From Gemmatimonadetes bacterium SCN 70-22 (GTDB taxonomy: Bacteria > Gemmatimonadota > Gemmatimonadetes > Gemmatimonadales > Gemmatimonadaceae), in contig MEDZ01000014.1 of assembly GCA_001724275.1 (NCBI GenBank), positions 38,720 to 102,719 on the forward strand: 64,000 nt of DNA, given 5' to 3'. The stretch's first letter is position 1. Every line of letters starts with the position of its first letter. The position numbers and the translations under genes are program-made. The notes beneath the pieces were generated by a model. That model saw only the letters and a list, made by a program, of their open reading frames with translations. It did not search any database and had not been told where the DNA came from. Below, piece after piece: positions 9,129 through 16,729 of the stretch.

Positions 9129-10516
9129 AGGCCGCTACGACGATTGCGCCGAGTGGCGCTCCCCCCCCGAGCGAGTTCCGCATGCCCTCGCTCGGTGCCG
9201 ACATGCAATTCGGGACCGTGGTCGGCTGGCGCGTTGCGCCTGGCGACACGGTCGCCAAGGGCGACGTCATCGTCGAGGTCGAGACCGAGAAGGGGGTCTT
9301 CGAGGTCGAGGCGGGCATCGGCGGCGTCGTGGACGAACTGGTCGTGGCGAAGGGGACCAGGGTCCCGGTGGGGACGGTGCTCGCGCGGCTGCGTGCTGCT
9401 GGTGGCGACGTGTCTCCGGCAGCACCGGCCGTCACCTCACCGGAGGCCGCGGCGCCCGCCGCCATTCCATCGCCGCCAGCTACAACGCCGGCGCCGGCGG
9501 TGCCCGCCGCCGTCCCACCGCCGCCAGCTGCAGCGCCGGCGCCGGCGGCACCCGCCGCCGTCCCCGCGCCCGCCGCCCCCGTCCCCGCGCCGGCGCCGGT
9601 TCCCGCGACGCCACGCCGCACGCGCATCCGAACTTCCCCACTGGCCCGTCGCATCGCCGAGGAGGCGGGAATCGACATCTCCACCATCGCCGGCACCGGC
9701 CCGGGCGGCGCCATCACGAAGGAGGACGTGGAGCGCGCCATGGCGGCCGCGCCCGCCGCCACCGCGCTCCCCGCGCCTCCCGTGCCTCTCGCGCCTCCCG
9801 TGCCTCTCGCGCCTCCCGTGCCTCCCGTGCCTCCCGTGCCGACGCGCACGGCCGCCGACGCCATGCGCCAGGCCGTCGCCGCCGCCGTCTCACGCTCGAA
9901 GCGCGAGATTCCGCACTACTACCTCGGCACCGACATCGACATGTCGGCGGCGCTCGACTGGCTCGAGGAGACGAATGCGCAGCGCCCCATCACCCAGCGC
10001 ATCCTCCCTGCCGCCCTCCTGCTCAAGGCGGTCGCCCTCGCCCTGCTCGAGTACCCGTCGCTCAACGGCTGGTGGACCGAGGGTGCCTTCCGCGCCGGTG
10101 GCGGGGTCCACCTCGGGGTGGCGATCTCGCTCCGCGGCGGGGGGCTCATCGCCCCGGCCATTCACGACGTCGATCACCTGTCGCCCGCGGCGCTGATGGC
10201 AGCGTTAGGCGACCTGGTGCAGCGCGCCCGCGGTGGCGGGCTGCGCGGGTCCGAGATGACCGACGCCACCATCACCGTCTCGAACCTCGGCGACGAGGGA
10301 GTGCAACTCCTCTTTGGGGTGATCTATCCGCCGCAGGTCGCCCTCGTCGGCTTCGGCCGCATCTCGGAGCGGCCATGGGCCTCCGGCGGATTCCTCGGCG
10401 TTCGCCCCGTCGTCACCGCCACCCTCTCCGCCGACCATCGCGCCACCGACGGGCACTACGGCGCGCGCTTCCTCGCCGAGCTCGCCCGCCGCCTCCAGGC
10501 GCCGGAGGCCCTGTGA
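9125..10516 (+). CDS. pdhC: Dihydrolipoamide acyltransferase (E2)
   Basis: A 463-residue E2. It has a single N-terminal lipoyl domain with lipoyl Lys56 in [14 protein letters not shown], then a long Ala/Pro linker, a peripheral subunit-binding domain ([22 protein letters not shown]), a second short Pro linker built from an 18-bp tandem repeat (DNA 9773-9838), and the catalytic core ending in [13 protein letters not shown] with the HxxxDG active site. It transfers the acyl group from lipoamide to an acceptor, normally CoA. No E3 (lipoamide dehydrogenase) follows; instead a carrier-protein gene overlaps the stop by 4 nt. Confidence 0.93.
   Translation: MKAATTIAPSGAPPPSEFRMPSLGADMQFGTVVGWRVAPGDTVAKGDVIVEVETEKGVFEVEAGIGGVVDELVVAKGTRVPVGTVLARLRAAGGDVSPAAPAVTSPEAAAPAAIPSPPATTPAPAVPAAVPPPPAAAPAPAAPAAVPAPAAPVPAPAPVPATPRRTRIRTSPLARRIAEEAGIDISTIAGTGPGGAITKEDVERAMAAAPAATALPAPPVPLAPPVPLAPPVPPVPPVPTRTAADAMRQAVAAAVSRSKREIPHYYLGTDIDMSAALDWLEETNAQRPITQRILPAALLLKAVALALLEYPSLNGWWTEGAFRAGGGVHLGVAISLRGGGLIAPAIHDVDHLSPAALMAALGDLVQRARGGGLRGSEMTDATITVSNLGDEGVQLLFGVIYPPQVALVGFGRISERPWASGGFLGVRPVVTATLSADHRATDGHYGARFLAELARRLQAPEAL
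9773..9838 (+). repeat. 18-bp tandem repeat in the E2 linker
   Basis: The unit GCGCCTCCCGTGCCTCTC is present twice exactly (9773-9808) and once with one change (9809-9826), followed by half-units to 9838. It encodes Ala-Pro-Pro-Val-Pro-Leu repeats in the flexible hinge between the subunit-binding and catalytic domains. Length changes in multiples of the unit would keep frame. Confidence 0.8.
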
Positions 10517-10767
10517 GCACGAACGACATCCGCGAGGCGATTCTCCGCGCCCTGCGCCGCATCGCACCCGAGGCCGACCCGGCCTCGATCGATCCCGCGC
10601 GTCCGCTCCGCGAACAGGTCGACCTCGACTCGGTCGACTTCCTGAACTTCCTGATCGGCGTACACCAGGAGCTCGGCGTCGAGGTACCCGAGGAGGATTA
10701 CCCGCAGGTGGCCACGCTCGCGGGATGCGTCGCCTACGTGGAGGCGCGGATGCCGGCGGCAGGTTGA
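10513..10767 (+). CDS. Acyl carrier protein
   Basis: An 84-residue acidic helical protein with the phosphopantetheine attachment motif DLDSVDFLNF (Ser40) and the ACP-type helix-3 segment DYPQVATLAGCVAYVEARM. The GTG start overlaps the E2 stop (GTGA), so it is coupled to the dehydrogenase operon. There is no fatty-acid synthase gene nearby, so this is probably not the housekeeping ACP but a dedicated carrier. By inference it may take an acyl group from the E2 core or from the AMP-forming ligase at the head of the operon. Activation would require a phosphopantetheinyl transferase from elsewhere. Confidence 0.85.
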   Translation: MSTNDIREAILRALRRIAPEADPASIDPARPLREQVDLDSVDFLNFLIGVHQELGVEVPEEDYPQVATLAGCVAYVEARMPAAG

Positions 10768-10826
10768 GCGACCGGAGCCCGTCCATGGGCCCGCACGCTT
10801 TCCTCCCGGTGGCCCTGGCAAAGACG

Positions 10827-10860
10827 AAGGGCTGCGGTGCCGTAAGGCGCCGCAGCCCTT
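10827..10860. terminator. Hairpin terminator between carrier-protein operon and tRNA-Gln
   Basis: A perfect 11-bp stem AAGGGCTGCGG/CCGCAGCCCTT closes around an inner GCC-GTAA-GGC hairpin with a GNRA-type tetraloop. It lies 60 nt after the carrier-protein stop and 6 nt after the 3' end of the reverse-strand tRNA-Gln, so it can serve both directions. The flanking A and T runs are only two bases long. Confidence 0.75.
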
Positions 10861-10865
10861 CCAGT

Positions 10866-10937
10866 TGCCCCTCCTGGGCTCGAACCAGGACTCTTCTGAT
10901 CCAGAGTCAGACGTGTTGCCAGTTACACCAAGGGGCA
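10866..10937 (-). tRNA. tRNA-Gln (anticodon CTG)
   Basis: The reverse strand folds as a 72-nt tRNA: acceptor TGCCCCT pairs with AGGGGCA, the anticodon arm is TCTGA-CTCTGGA-TCAGA with anticodon CTG, and the T arm contains GGTTCGAGCC. The CCA end is not encoded; the discriminator base is A. It reads CAG codons. Confidence 0.95.
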
Positions 10938-11041
10938 GTGCAAACGCCGGGGGACCTTCCGTCTGGCCCGCAGCGTAGGAGAAAATACCCGGATAACGAC
11001 ACGCCGGGCAACCCCTGCCTGCCGTCCCCAGACTCCGCTTC

Positions 11042-12316
11042 ATGCCGCGCCTCCGCTCCCTCGCACTCTTCGCCACGCTCGCCATCGGAGCCTGTCGAGA
11101 CGCTGTTCCCGCATGGGGCCCCTCGCTCGACGCGGCCAAGCGGAATGCCGACAACGTCTTTGCCGGCTTCGCCTTCCGGTTCTACAACGTTCAGCGCGAC
11201 CCGCGCTTCGCCGCCGCGCGCCCCAGGATGGCGAACGCCGCCCTCGCCCCGTCGCGCATCTTCGACGACTCCAGCATCTGGTCGGCAATGGCGCCCGACT
11301 CGGTGCGGGCCCTCTATCTCCACGCCGAGCTCACCGAGAAGGGGTACCTCTTCTCGTCACGCCCCGCCGCTCCCTACCCCGTGCGCCTCGGCGACGAGCG
11401 GCACTTCATGCAGCTCACCCGCCTTGGACGCGACCGGTACGAGTGGATCACCCACGTCGATCACGGCATCGGCCCGGTGCGCGCCCCCCAGGTGGCCCGC
11501 GCGTTAGGCACCCTGTTCACGGCCTTCGAGCGGCGCACGGGGCCCGCCCTCCTCGCCGATGCGCGCGCCACCTTTCCGCGCACCGGCCGGCACCTGGGAC
11601 AGCTCTTCGCCCTCGACTCGCTCCGCTCCACGCCGCTCGCCGACGGGTCGACGGCGTTCGCGTTGCACCTGAGCTTCACCCCCGATTCGCTGCGGCGCCG
11701 CTACCCGTACTTCGCCGCCTACATCGACAAGTACGTCATGCCGACCGAGGCGCGCGTGCAGCTCATGGATCGGACGGGAGCGCAGGTCGTCGACCTCGTC
11801 CTCGACCGCGGCAAGGCCGTCGCCCGGCTGCGCGCGCGGGGGGGGCACCTCGTCACGCTCGCCGGACCGCCGCGGGCCATGGAAGACTCGCTCCGGGTGC
11901 GCCTCGACTTCTCCGCGAAGTTCATGATGTTCCGGGTCGGCTTCTCGAACCTCGTCGGCGACTTCACCATCGAACGCGGCGAGCACGAGCGCGCATGGAT
12001 GATGCGATTCCGCCGCGAACCCGAGTGGCACTTCCCCCTCGCCACCGATCGCCTCATCAAGAGCCCCCTCCGCTCTCCATTCGAGGGGCGCGGCAGCGAA
12101 TTGCGGCTGGCCGTTCGCGACGACCTGGGAAACCAGGCGATGAGCGTGCGCCAGGTTCGCACGGCGGTGAAGGAGAGCGCGATCATGCGCTGGCTGGGCG
12201 GGCTGGGCTCCACCGCCTTCGGCGACTTCGCCGGACGGTCGGAAGCCGAGGAGAACCGATTCCTCCTCGAGACCTTCGGGGCGCTCCGACAGGACGTCGC
12301 CGTCTTCACCCCCTGA
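11042..12316 (+). CDS. Putative secreted lipoprotein of unknown function
   Basis: A 424-residue protein with a short signal peptide ending in a lipobox, LAIGAC (Cys18), so probably anchored to a membrane. The mature part has no cofactor or catalytic motif I recognise; it is rich in beta-type segments with many aromatic and Arg residues (for example YEWITHVDHGIG, FMMFRVGFSNLVGDF). It is a single-gene unit followed by a hairpin at 12335-12358 and lies between two reverse-strand tRNA genes. I do not assign a function. Confidence 0.75.
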   Translation: MPRLRSLALFATLAIGACRDAVPAWGPSLDAAKRNADNVFAGFAFRFYNVQRDPRFAAARPRMANAALAPSRIFDDSSIWSAMAPDSVRALYLHAELTEKGYLFSSRPAAPYPVRLGDERHFMQLTRLGRDRYEWITHVDHGIGPVRAPQVARALGTLFTAFERRTGPALLADARATFPRTGRHLGQLFALDSLRSTPLADGSTAFALHLSFTPDSLRRRYPYFAAYIDKYVMPTEARVQLMDRTGAQVVDLVLDRGKAVARLRARGGHLVTLAGPPRAMEDSLRVRLDFSAKFMMFRVGFSNLVGDFTIERGEHERAWMMRFRREPEWHFPLATDRLIKSPLRSPFEGRGSELRLAVRDDLGNQAMSVRQVRTAVKESAIMRWLGGLGSTAFGDFAGRSEAEENRFLLETFGALRQDVAVFTP

Positions 12317-12334
12317 CCCCCCTGCAACACGAAA

Positions 12335-12358
12335 GGCCACCGACTCTCGTCAGTGGCC
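12335..12358 (+). terminator. Hairpin terminator after the lipoprotein gene
   Basis: GGCCAC and GTGGCC pair as an outer stem, with an inner GAC/GTC pairing after one mismatch and a TCTC loop. It begins 19 nt after the stop at 12316. There is no long T run, which is usual in such GC-rich DNA. It could also end transcripts coming from the reverse-strand tRNA-Ala. Confidence 0.55.
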
Positions 12359-12496
12359 CCACCGTCTGCTGGCCCATCCGTCAGGGCTCGCCAAGCACGT
12401 TGCCATTGGAACTCTGCGTCCTACCGGACAACGGCTGGCTAGTCACCCTGCGGCGGTCTCCCGCCATGTGCTGCGGCCGGCCTGCGCCGGCGTCTA

Positions 12497-12569
12497 TGGA
12501 GCTGAGGGGGATCGAACCCCTGACCTCTGCAGTGCGATTGCAGCGCTCTCCCAGCTGAGCTACAGCCCC
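12497..12569 (-). tRNA. tRNA-Ala (anticodon CGC)
   Basis: The reverse strand folds as a 73-nt tRNA: acceptor GGGGCTG pairs with CAGCTCC (one G-U), the D arm contains AGCTCAGCTGGGAGAGC, the anticodon arm is CTGCA-ATCGCAC-TGCAG with anticodon CGC, and the T arm has GGTTCGATCC. CCA is not encoded. It reads GCG codons, which are very common here. Confidence 0.96.
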
Positions 12570-12817
12570 GTTCTGCCAGGATTGCGCCACCCAGTTGACG
12601 ACGGTCGCACTCCGGCGTAACGACGCGGCCCCGCGTGGGCGGGGCCGGCGATCGACGGAAACCTAGCCCCATCGGCCCCAAAGTCAAGCCGATCGCCGTT
12701 AACCTCTGGAACAACGGCAACTTGGCCCACCGTTGACACCGTGTCGTGACCGCGCGGCAACGATCGTGTCACGCCCGGCGCCGCCCGCCCTCCCTCACCC
12801 GATTCCGCTCGCTTCAC

Positions 12818-14293
12818 GTGGCCTCGCCACTTCACGCCCTCACCAGCCAGCACGTCCGGGACCAGCTGTCGCTGCGCGGCACCCGCGTCAACGACAAGCG
12901 CACCCAACCCGAGGGCGAGTTCGTCCTGTACTGGATGCAGAGCACCCATCGTTTCGAGGAGAACTGGGCCCTGCGTTTCGCGATTCTCGAGGCCGACCGG
13001 CTCAACAAGCCCCTCGTCATCCATCAGGGGTTGGATCCCACCTACGAGCACGCCAACGACCGCATCCACAGCTTCATCCTCCACAACGCCCGCGAGCTGG
13101 CGGCCCGAGCCGGCGCCCTGGGGCTGCACTATCACTTCGTGCTGCGCCGCCGCCGCGACGACGATCGCCGCGTGGTGGACCGCCTCGCGGCCCGCGCCGC
13201 GCTGCTGGTCACCGATCGTTTCCCCACCTGCGGCATCGCCGAACGCACCCCGCGACTGGCCGACCGCGTGAACTGCCGCGTGGTGGCCATCGAGTCGCAC
13301 GCGGTCGTTCCGTCAGGCGCAATCGGGAAGGAGGAGTACGCCGCGCGCACCATCCGCCCCAAGCTGCGGCAGCTCCTCCCGCTGGCGCTGGAGGAGGTCG
13401 AGGAACGCCTCCCGCGCCGCGCGGTGACGCCAACGCTCGCCGCGTCGCTGCACGACACGCTTGGGGTCGAGCCGCTCGACCTGGCCGGCGCCGACCTGGC
13501 CGCCGAGATGGCCTCCTGCGAGATCGACCATACCGTCCCCCCCGTTTCCCTCACCAGCGGCCGCGACGCCGCCCGGGCCCGGTTGCGTGCCTTCTGCGAC
13601 GGCGCCCTCGCCGACTACGCCGAGCGCCGCGCCGACCCGAACGATCCCGACGGGTCGAGCCGGCTCTCCCCGTACCTGCACTTCGGCCAGATCGCCGCCG
13701 CCGAGGTGGCGCGCACCGTCCTCGCCACCCCGCACGCCGAGCAGGCCGAGAAGTTCATCGACGAGCTGGTCACCTGGCGCGAGCTCGCCCTCAACTTCTG
13801 CCTGCGCAACGCCGCGTACGGGACGCTGGCCGGCCTCCCGGAGTGGGTGCATCGCACGATGGCGAAGCACGCCAGCGATGCGCGCGAGGCCACCTACGCG
13901 CTGCAGGCCTTCGAGCGTGCCGCGACGCACGATGACCTGTGGAATGCCGCGCAGCGCGAGCTGCTGCTCAGCGGCGCCATGCACAACGTGGTGCGCATGC
14001 TCTGGGGAAAGACCCTCATCCTCTGGAGCGCGCACTACGCCGACGCGCTGGCGTGGCTGATACACCTCAACAACAGGTACGCGCTGGACGGCCGCGACCC
14101 CAGCAGTTACGGCGGGATCCAGTGGTGCTTCGGGAAGTTCGACCGCCCCTTCTACGATCGTCCGGTGCTGGGCGTGATTCGCCCCATGTCGCTCAAGCGA
14201 GCCTCGGACAAGTGGGACACGGCACGCTACATCCGGCGCTGGCTGGGCGCCCCCTCGTCAGGCGCCCCAGCCGGAGTCCCGCGCGCTCCCTAG
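12818..14293 (+). CDS. phrB: Class II-type CPD photolyase (cryptochrome/photolyase family)
   Basis: About 491 residues. The N-terminal Rossmann domain carries FVLYWMQSTHRFEENWAL, typical of class II deoxyribodipyrimidine photolyases; the FAD-binding half shows TSGRDAARARLRAF, SRLSPYLHFGQIAA, the ELVTWRELALNFCLRN helix, LWNAAQRELLLSGAMHN and LDGRDPSSYGGIQWCFGKF. It repairs UV cyclobutane dimers using blue light. I chose GTG 12818, about 38 residues before the conserved block; ATG 12746 is possible but adds an Arg-rich tail. Its TAG stop shares the palindrome CTAG with the stop of the converging KGG gene. Confidence 0.88.
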   Translation: MASPLHALTSQHVRDQLSLRGTRVNDKRTQPEGEFVLYWMQSTHRFEENWALRFAILEADRLNKPLVIHQGLDPTYEHANDRIHSFILHNARELAARAGALGLHYHFVLRRRRDDDRRVVDRLAARAALLVTDRFPTCGIAERTPRLADRVNCRVVAIESHAVVPSGAIGKEEYAARTIRPKLRQLLPLALEEVEERLPRRAVTPTLAASLHDTLGVEPLDLAGADLAAEMASCEIDHTVPPVSLTSGRDAARARLRAFCDGALADYAERRADPNDPDGSSRLSPYLHFGQIAAAEVARTVLATPHAEQAEKFIDELVTWRELALNFCLRNAAYGTLAGLPEWVHRTMAKHASDAREATYALQAFERAATHDDLWNAAQRELLLSGAMHNVVRMLWGKTLILWSAHYADALAWLIHLNNRYALDGRDPSSYGGIQWCFGKFDRPFYDRPVLGVIRPMSLKRASDKWDTARYIRRWLGAPSSGAPAGVPRAP

Positions 14294-14646
14294 CGCGTCG
14301 CCTCGGGGCGAGGAAGCGTCCCCCCCATCCGGTCACCGTGGAGCGGCGTCGACGGCATCGACTCGCGCGACATCGTGACGCTGGACTCGCGATCGGTGAA
14401 GCCGTTCTGGCGCGCACGGGCCGTGGACCGCCCGCGTGCCTCGCCCCCTTCCTTCCCGATCGCCGCCATGTGGGCACGATCGCGGCTCACCACCTCGCCC
14501 CCCTTCCGCCCGGCGTTGCGTGCCTCGTCGCGCGACCATTCGTGCGCCGTGCCCTTCGCGTGCGCCGCCCGGCCGCCCTTGCTGGCGATCTCACGCTGCC
14601 GATTGGGATCCATCGACGCGAATCCCCTCTTGCTCTTTGTAGCCAT
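14290..14646 (-). CDS. KGG-motif stress protein
   Basis: 118 residues, strongly basic and hydrophilic, with repeated KGG-type motifs: DPNRQREIASKGGRAAHAKG near 13-32, then RNAGRKGG and AAIGKEGGEARG. This matches the small YciG/Con-10-like general stress family, made in stationary phase or under desiccation in other bacteria; biochemical role unknown. The start at 14646 has GGGGAGGAG 4-6 nt upstream. The C-terminal third is low-complexity. It converges on the photolyase gene with a 4-nt overlap. Confidence 0.85.
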   Translation of the reverse strand: MATKSKRGFASMDPNRQREIASKGGRAAHAKGTAHEWSRDEARNAGRKGGEVVSRDRAHMAAIGKEGGEARGRSTARARQNGFTDRESSVTMSRESMPSTPLHGDRMGGTLPRPEATR

Positions 14647-15048
14647 GGTCTCCTCCCCTGTCCATCGCTGCTGCGTTTGCGACCGTGTCGTCCCGCTCCC
14701 TTCGCCGTCGTCGAGCGCACCGCTCGCCACTTCGGGTCGAGCTTACTGCTAACACCGGAAGGTTGGAATTTGTTCACATGAGTCGCGCCAGCACCGCCGA
14801 AAAATCAAGCAACCTCGACCGTAGTTGCGTCGGTGCATCACCCTGGCGTGCCGTGACCCGGCCAATCTCCCCGTGCTCTCGCGCCCGCTCGACGCGGCTG
14901 TCGTCTCCGTATGTTGGCCATCTCTCATGCCAACCTCAGCGAGCTAGGTCACACTCGCACGGCCGACGCCGAAGCTGCCCGGCCGCCGCGCCGTTTCGTT
15001 CCGCGCCTCCGTCGCCGCAGCAAGCTCGGCGGCTATATTCCGCGCCCC
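14647..15048. other. Divergent intergenic region KGG gene / rnz
   Basis: About 400 nt with no supported gene. The clearest signal is TATATT at 15034-15039, 9 nt before the rnz start codon, which looks like a -10 box giving a nearly leaderless message. I see nothing else. Confidence 0.45.
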
Positions 15049-15984
15049 ATGCCGCTCTCCCTCCGCTTTCTCGGGACTTCCGCCTCGCGCCCCACCGTAG
15101 AGCGCGGCGTGTCGTCCATGGCCCTCACCCGCGAGGGTGAGACTCTCCTCTTCGACTGCGGCGAGGGGACCCAGCGCCAGATGATGCGCTACGGCGTCTC
15201 GTTCAACTTCGGCGACGTCTTCTTCTCGCACTTCCACACCGACCACTACCTCGGGATCATCGGACTCCTGCGCACCATGGCGCTGCAGGGACGCACCGAA
15301 CTCCTTCGCGTCTGGGGCCCTCGCGGCGCCAGCCGGACCATGAAGAAGTGCGAATCGCTCGGCACCGACCGTCTCACCTTTCCGCTCGAAGTCACCGAGC
15401 TCGCGCCCGGTGATGTGGTGCGGCGGAAGGAGTATGAAATCCAGGCGATCGGCGCCGACCATCGTGGCGCCGCGGCGCTGGGATGGGCCCTCGTCGAGGA
15501 CACGCGGCGCGGCCGCTTCAACCCCGAGCGCGCCCGTGAACTCGGCATTCCCGAGGGGCCGCTCTGGGGGAGGATCCATCGAGGCGAGTCGATCGTCCTC
15601 GAGGACGGGCGCGAGGTGCACCCTGGGGAGCTGGTGGGCGTCACCCGCCCGGGACGCCGCATCGTCATTACCGGCGACACGCGCCCCTGCGACGCCACCC
15701 GCGTTGCGGCCGAAGGCGCCGACCTCCTGGTGCACGAGGCCACCTTCGGCGACGAAGAGCACGAGCGCGCCATCGAGACCGGGCACTCCACCGCCCGCGA
15801 GGCCGCCGGGATCGCGCGACAGGCGGGAGTCCTACGCCTCGTCCTGACGCACCTGTCGGCCCGCTACACCCGCGACGTCAGCGACCTCGAACGCGAAGCC
15901 CGGAGCGTCTTCCCGCAGACCATCATTGCGCGCGACGGGTTGGAGGTCGACGTCCCGTTCCGGGACGCAGAGGCAGAGGCGTAG
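15049..15984 (+). CDS. rnz: Ribonuclease Z (tRNA 3' processing endonuclease)
   Basis: A 311-residue metallo-beta-lactamase-fold protein of normal tRNase Z length. It starts MPLSLRFLGTSASRPT; metal ligands are visible in SHFHTDHYLG (His61, His63, Asp65, His66), GADHRG, VITGDTRPC and the final LTHLSARY. It removes 3' trailers from tRNA precursors, which fits this genome because neither tRNA here encodes CCA. ATG 15049 matches family starts; upstream in-frame sequence is Arg-rich and not conserved. A TATATT box sits 9 nt upstream with no Shine-Dalgarno sequence. Confidence 0.95.
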   Translation: MPLSLRFLGTSASRPTVERGVSSMALTREGETLLFDCGEGTQRQMMRYGVSFNFGDVFFSHFHTDHYLGIIGLLRTMALQGRTELLRVWGPRGASRTMKKCESLGTDRLTFPLEVTELAPGDVVRRKEYEIQAIGADHRGAAALGWALVEDTRRGRFNPERARELGIPEGPLWGRIHRGESIVLEDGREVHPGELVGVTRPGRRIVITGDTRPCDATRVAAEGADLLVHEATFGDEEHERAIETGHSTAREAAGIARQAGVLRLVLTHLSARYTRDVSDLEREARSVFPQTIIARDGLEVDVPFRDAEAEA

Positions 15985-16013
15985 CCGCGCTTCGTCCTCG
16001 CGAGCCGTTGCGG

Positions 16014-16289
16014 CTAGGACGCGATGTAGGCCGGACGCTCCGTCTGCACCGGAACCGACCGCCGGAACAGTCGTGCCAGGTCGCGGTCCGTCAGCCCCTC
16101 GCCCACCGTGGCCGGGTCGAGGCGAGCGCGCGGGTCGTTCACTTGCGGCCCCTTCACGTTGATCCATGCGTAGCGATCGTAACGCCCCGTCGGCGCCGGA
16201 TACTCGAAGACCACGAGCGCGCTGGAATGGCTCGGGGACTCGACCGAGATCGTCCAGGTGACGCCATCGGGAGAGCGATATGTCTTCAT
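16014..16289 (-). CDS. Small hypothetical protein
   Basis: 91 residues, starting MKTYRSPDGVTWTISVESPS and ending VQTERPAYIAS. The middle (ALVVFEYPAPTGRYDRYAW) looks like a small beta sheet; no motif is recognised. It lies 17 nt downstream of the DUF2203 gene on the same strand and is probably the last gene of that operon. Confidence 0.7.
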   Translation of the reverse strand: MKTYRSPDGVTWTISVESPSHSSALVVFEYPAPTGRYDRYAWINVKGPQVNDPRARLDPATVGEGLTDRDLARLFRRSVPVQTERPAYIAS

Positions 16290-16306
16290 GAGGCTGTGCG
16301 CGTCGG

Positions 16307-16729
16307 TCAGTGGTGATGAGCGATCGAGGGCTGCAGGAGGGCGTCGACCGGCTGCCGGCCGTTGAACCCGGCGTCGAGGTCGTGCCAGTAGCCGACCTCC
16401 GGCTCGCCATGCTTCCAGCACCAGAAGATGTTGCGCCCCTCGACGTCGGCGGGAAAGTCGACGAGGCCGAGTTCGAACCCCTTGAACTCCAGGCCCAGCC
16501 GGGTGAGCTCGCCGACGAAGCCCTGGATGTCGCGCGCCAGCTCCTGCGCCTTGTGCTGCAGCGCCTCGGCCTCCGGGGTCGGCTTGTCGGACCGGTTGAG
16601 GGTGGCGGCGATCTCGAACGCCTCCACGGTCCGCTGCCACTCGCGGTAGTGCTCGATGATGTCACGCACGATGCGCGTCACCAGCGGCAGCATCCGGTTG
16701 GCCTCGTCGAGCGAGAACTTCTTGGTCAT
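16307..16729 (-). CDS. DUF2203 family protein
   Basis: 140 residues with the DUF2203 pattern: FSLDEANRMLPLV at the N terminus, a helical middle, then LEFKGFELGLVDFPADVEG, FWCWKHGEPEVGYWHDLDAGF and the end of the family domain. No biochemical function is established. I chose ATG 16729 because it overlaps the upstream stop by 4 nt (ATGA) and has GGAG 6 nt before it; ATG 16753 lies inside the previous gene without a good ribosome site. Confidence 0.87.
   Translation of the reverse strand: MTKKFSLDEANRMLPLVTRIVRDIIEHYREWQRTVEAFEIAATLNRSDKPTPEAEALQHKAQELARDIQGFVGELTRLGLEFKGFELGLVDFPADVEGRNIFWCWKHGEPEVGYWHDLDAGFNGRQPVDALLQPSIAHHH

Noticed and set aside
9106..9864. Gly/Thr/Ala-repeat protein on the reverse strand opposite E2
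   Set aside because: Shadow of the Pro/Ala linker repeats in E2.
12381..12590. A short reverse-strand protein containing GAVAQLGERCNRTAEVRG
   Set aside because: This is the well-known spurious translation of a tRNA gene (tRNA-Ala at 12497-12569).
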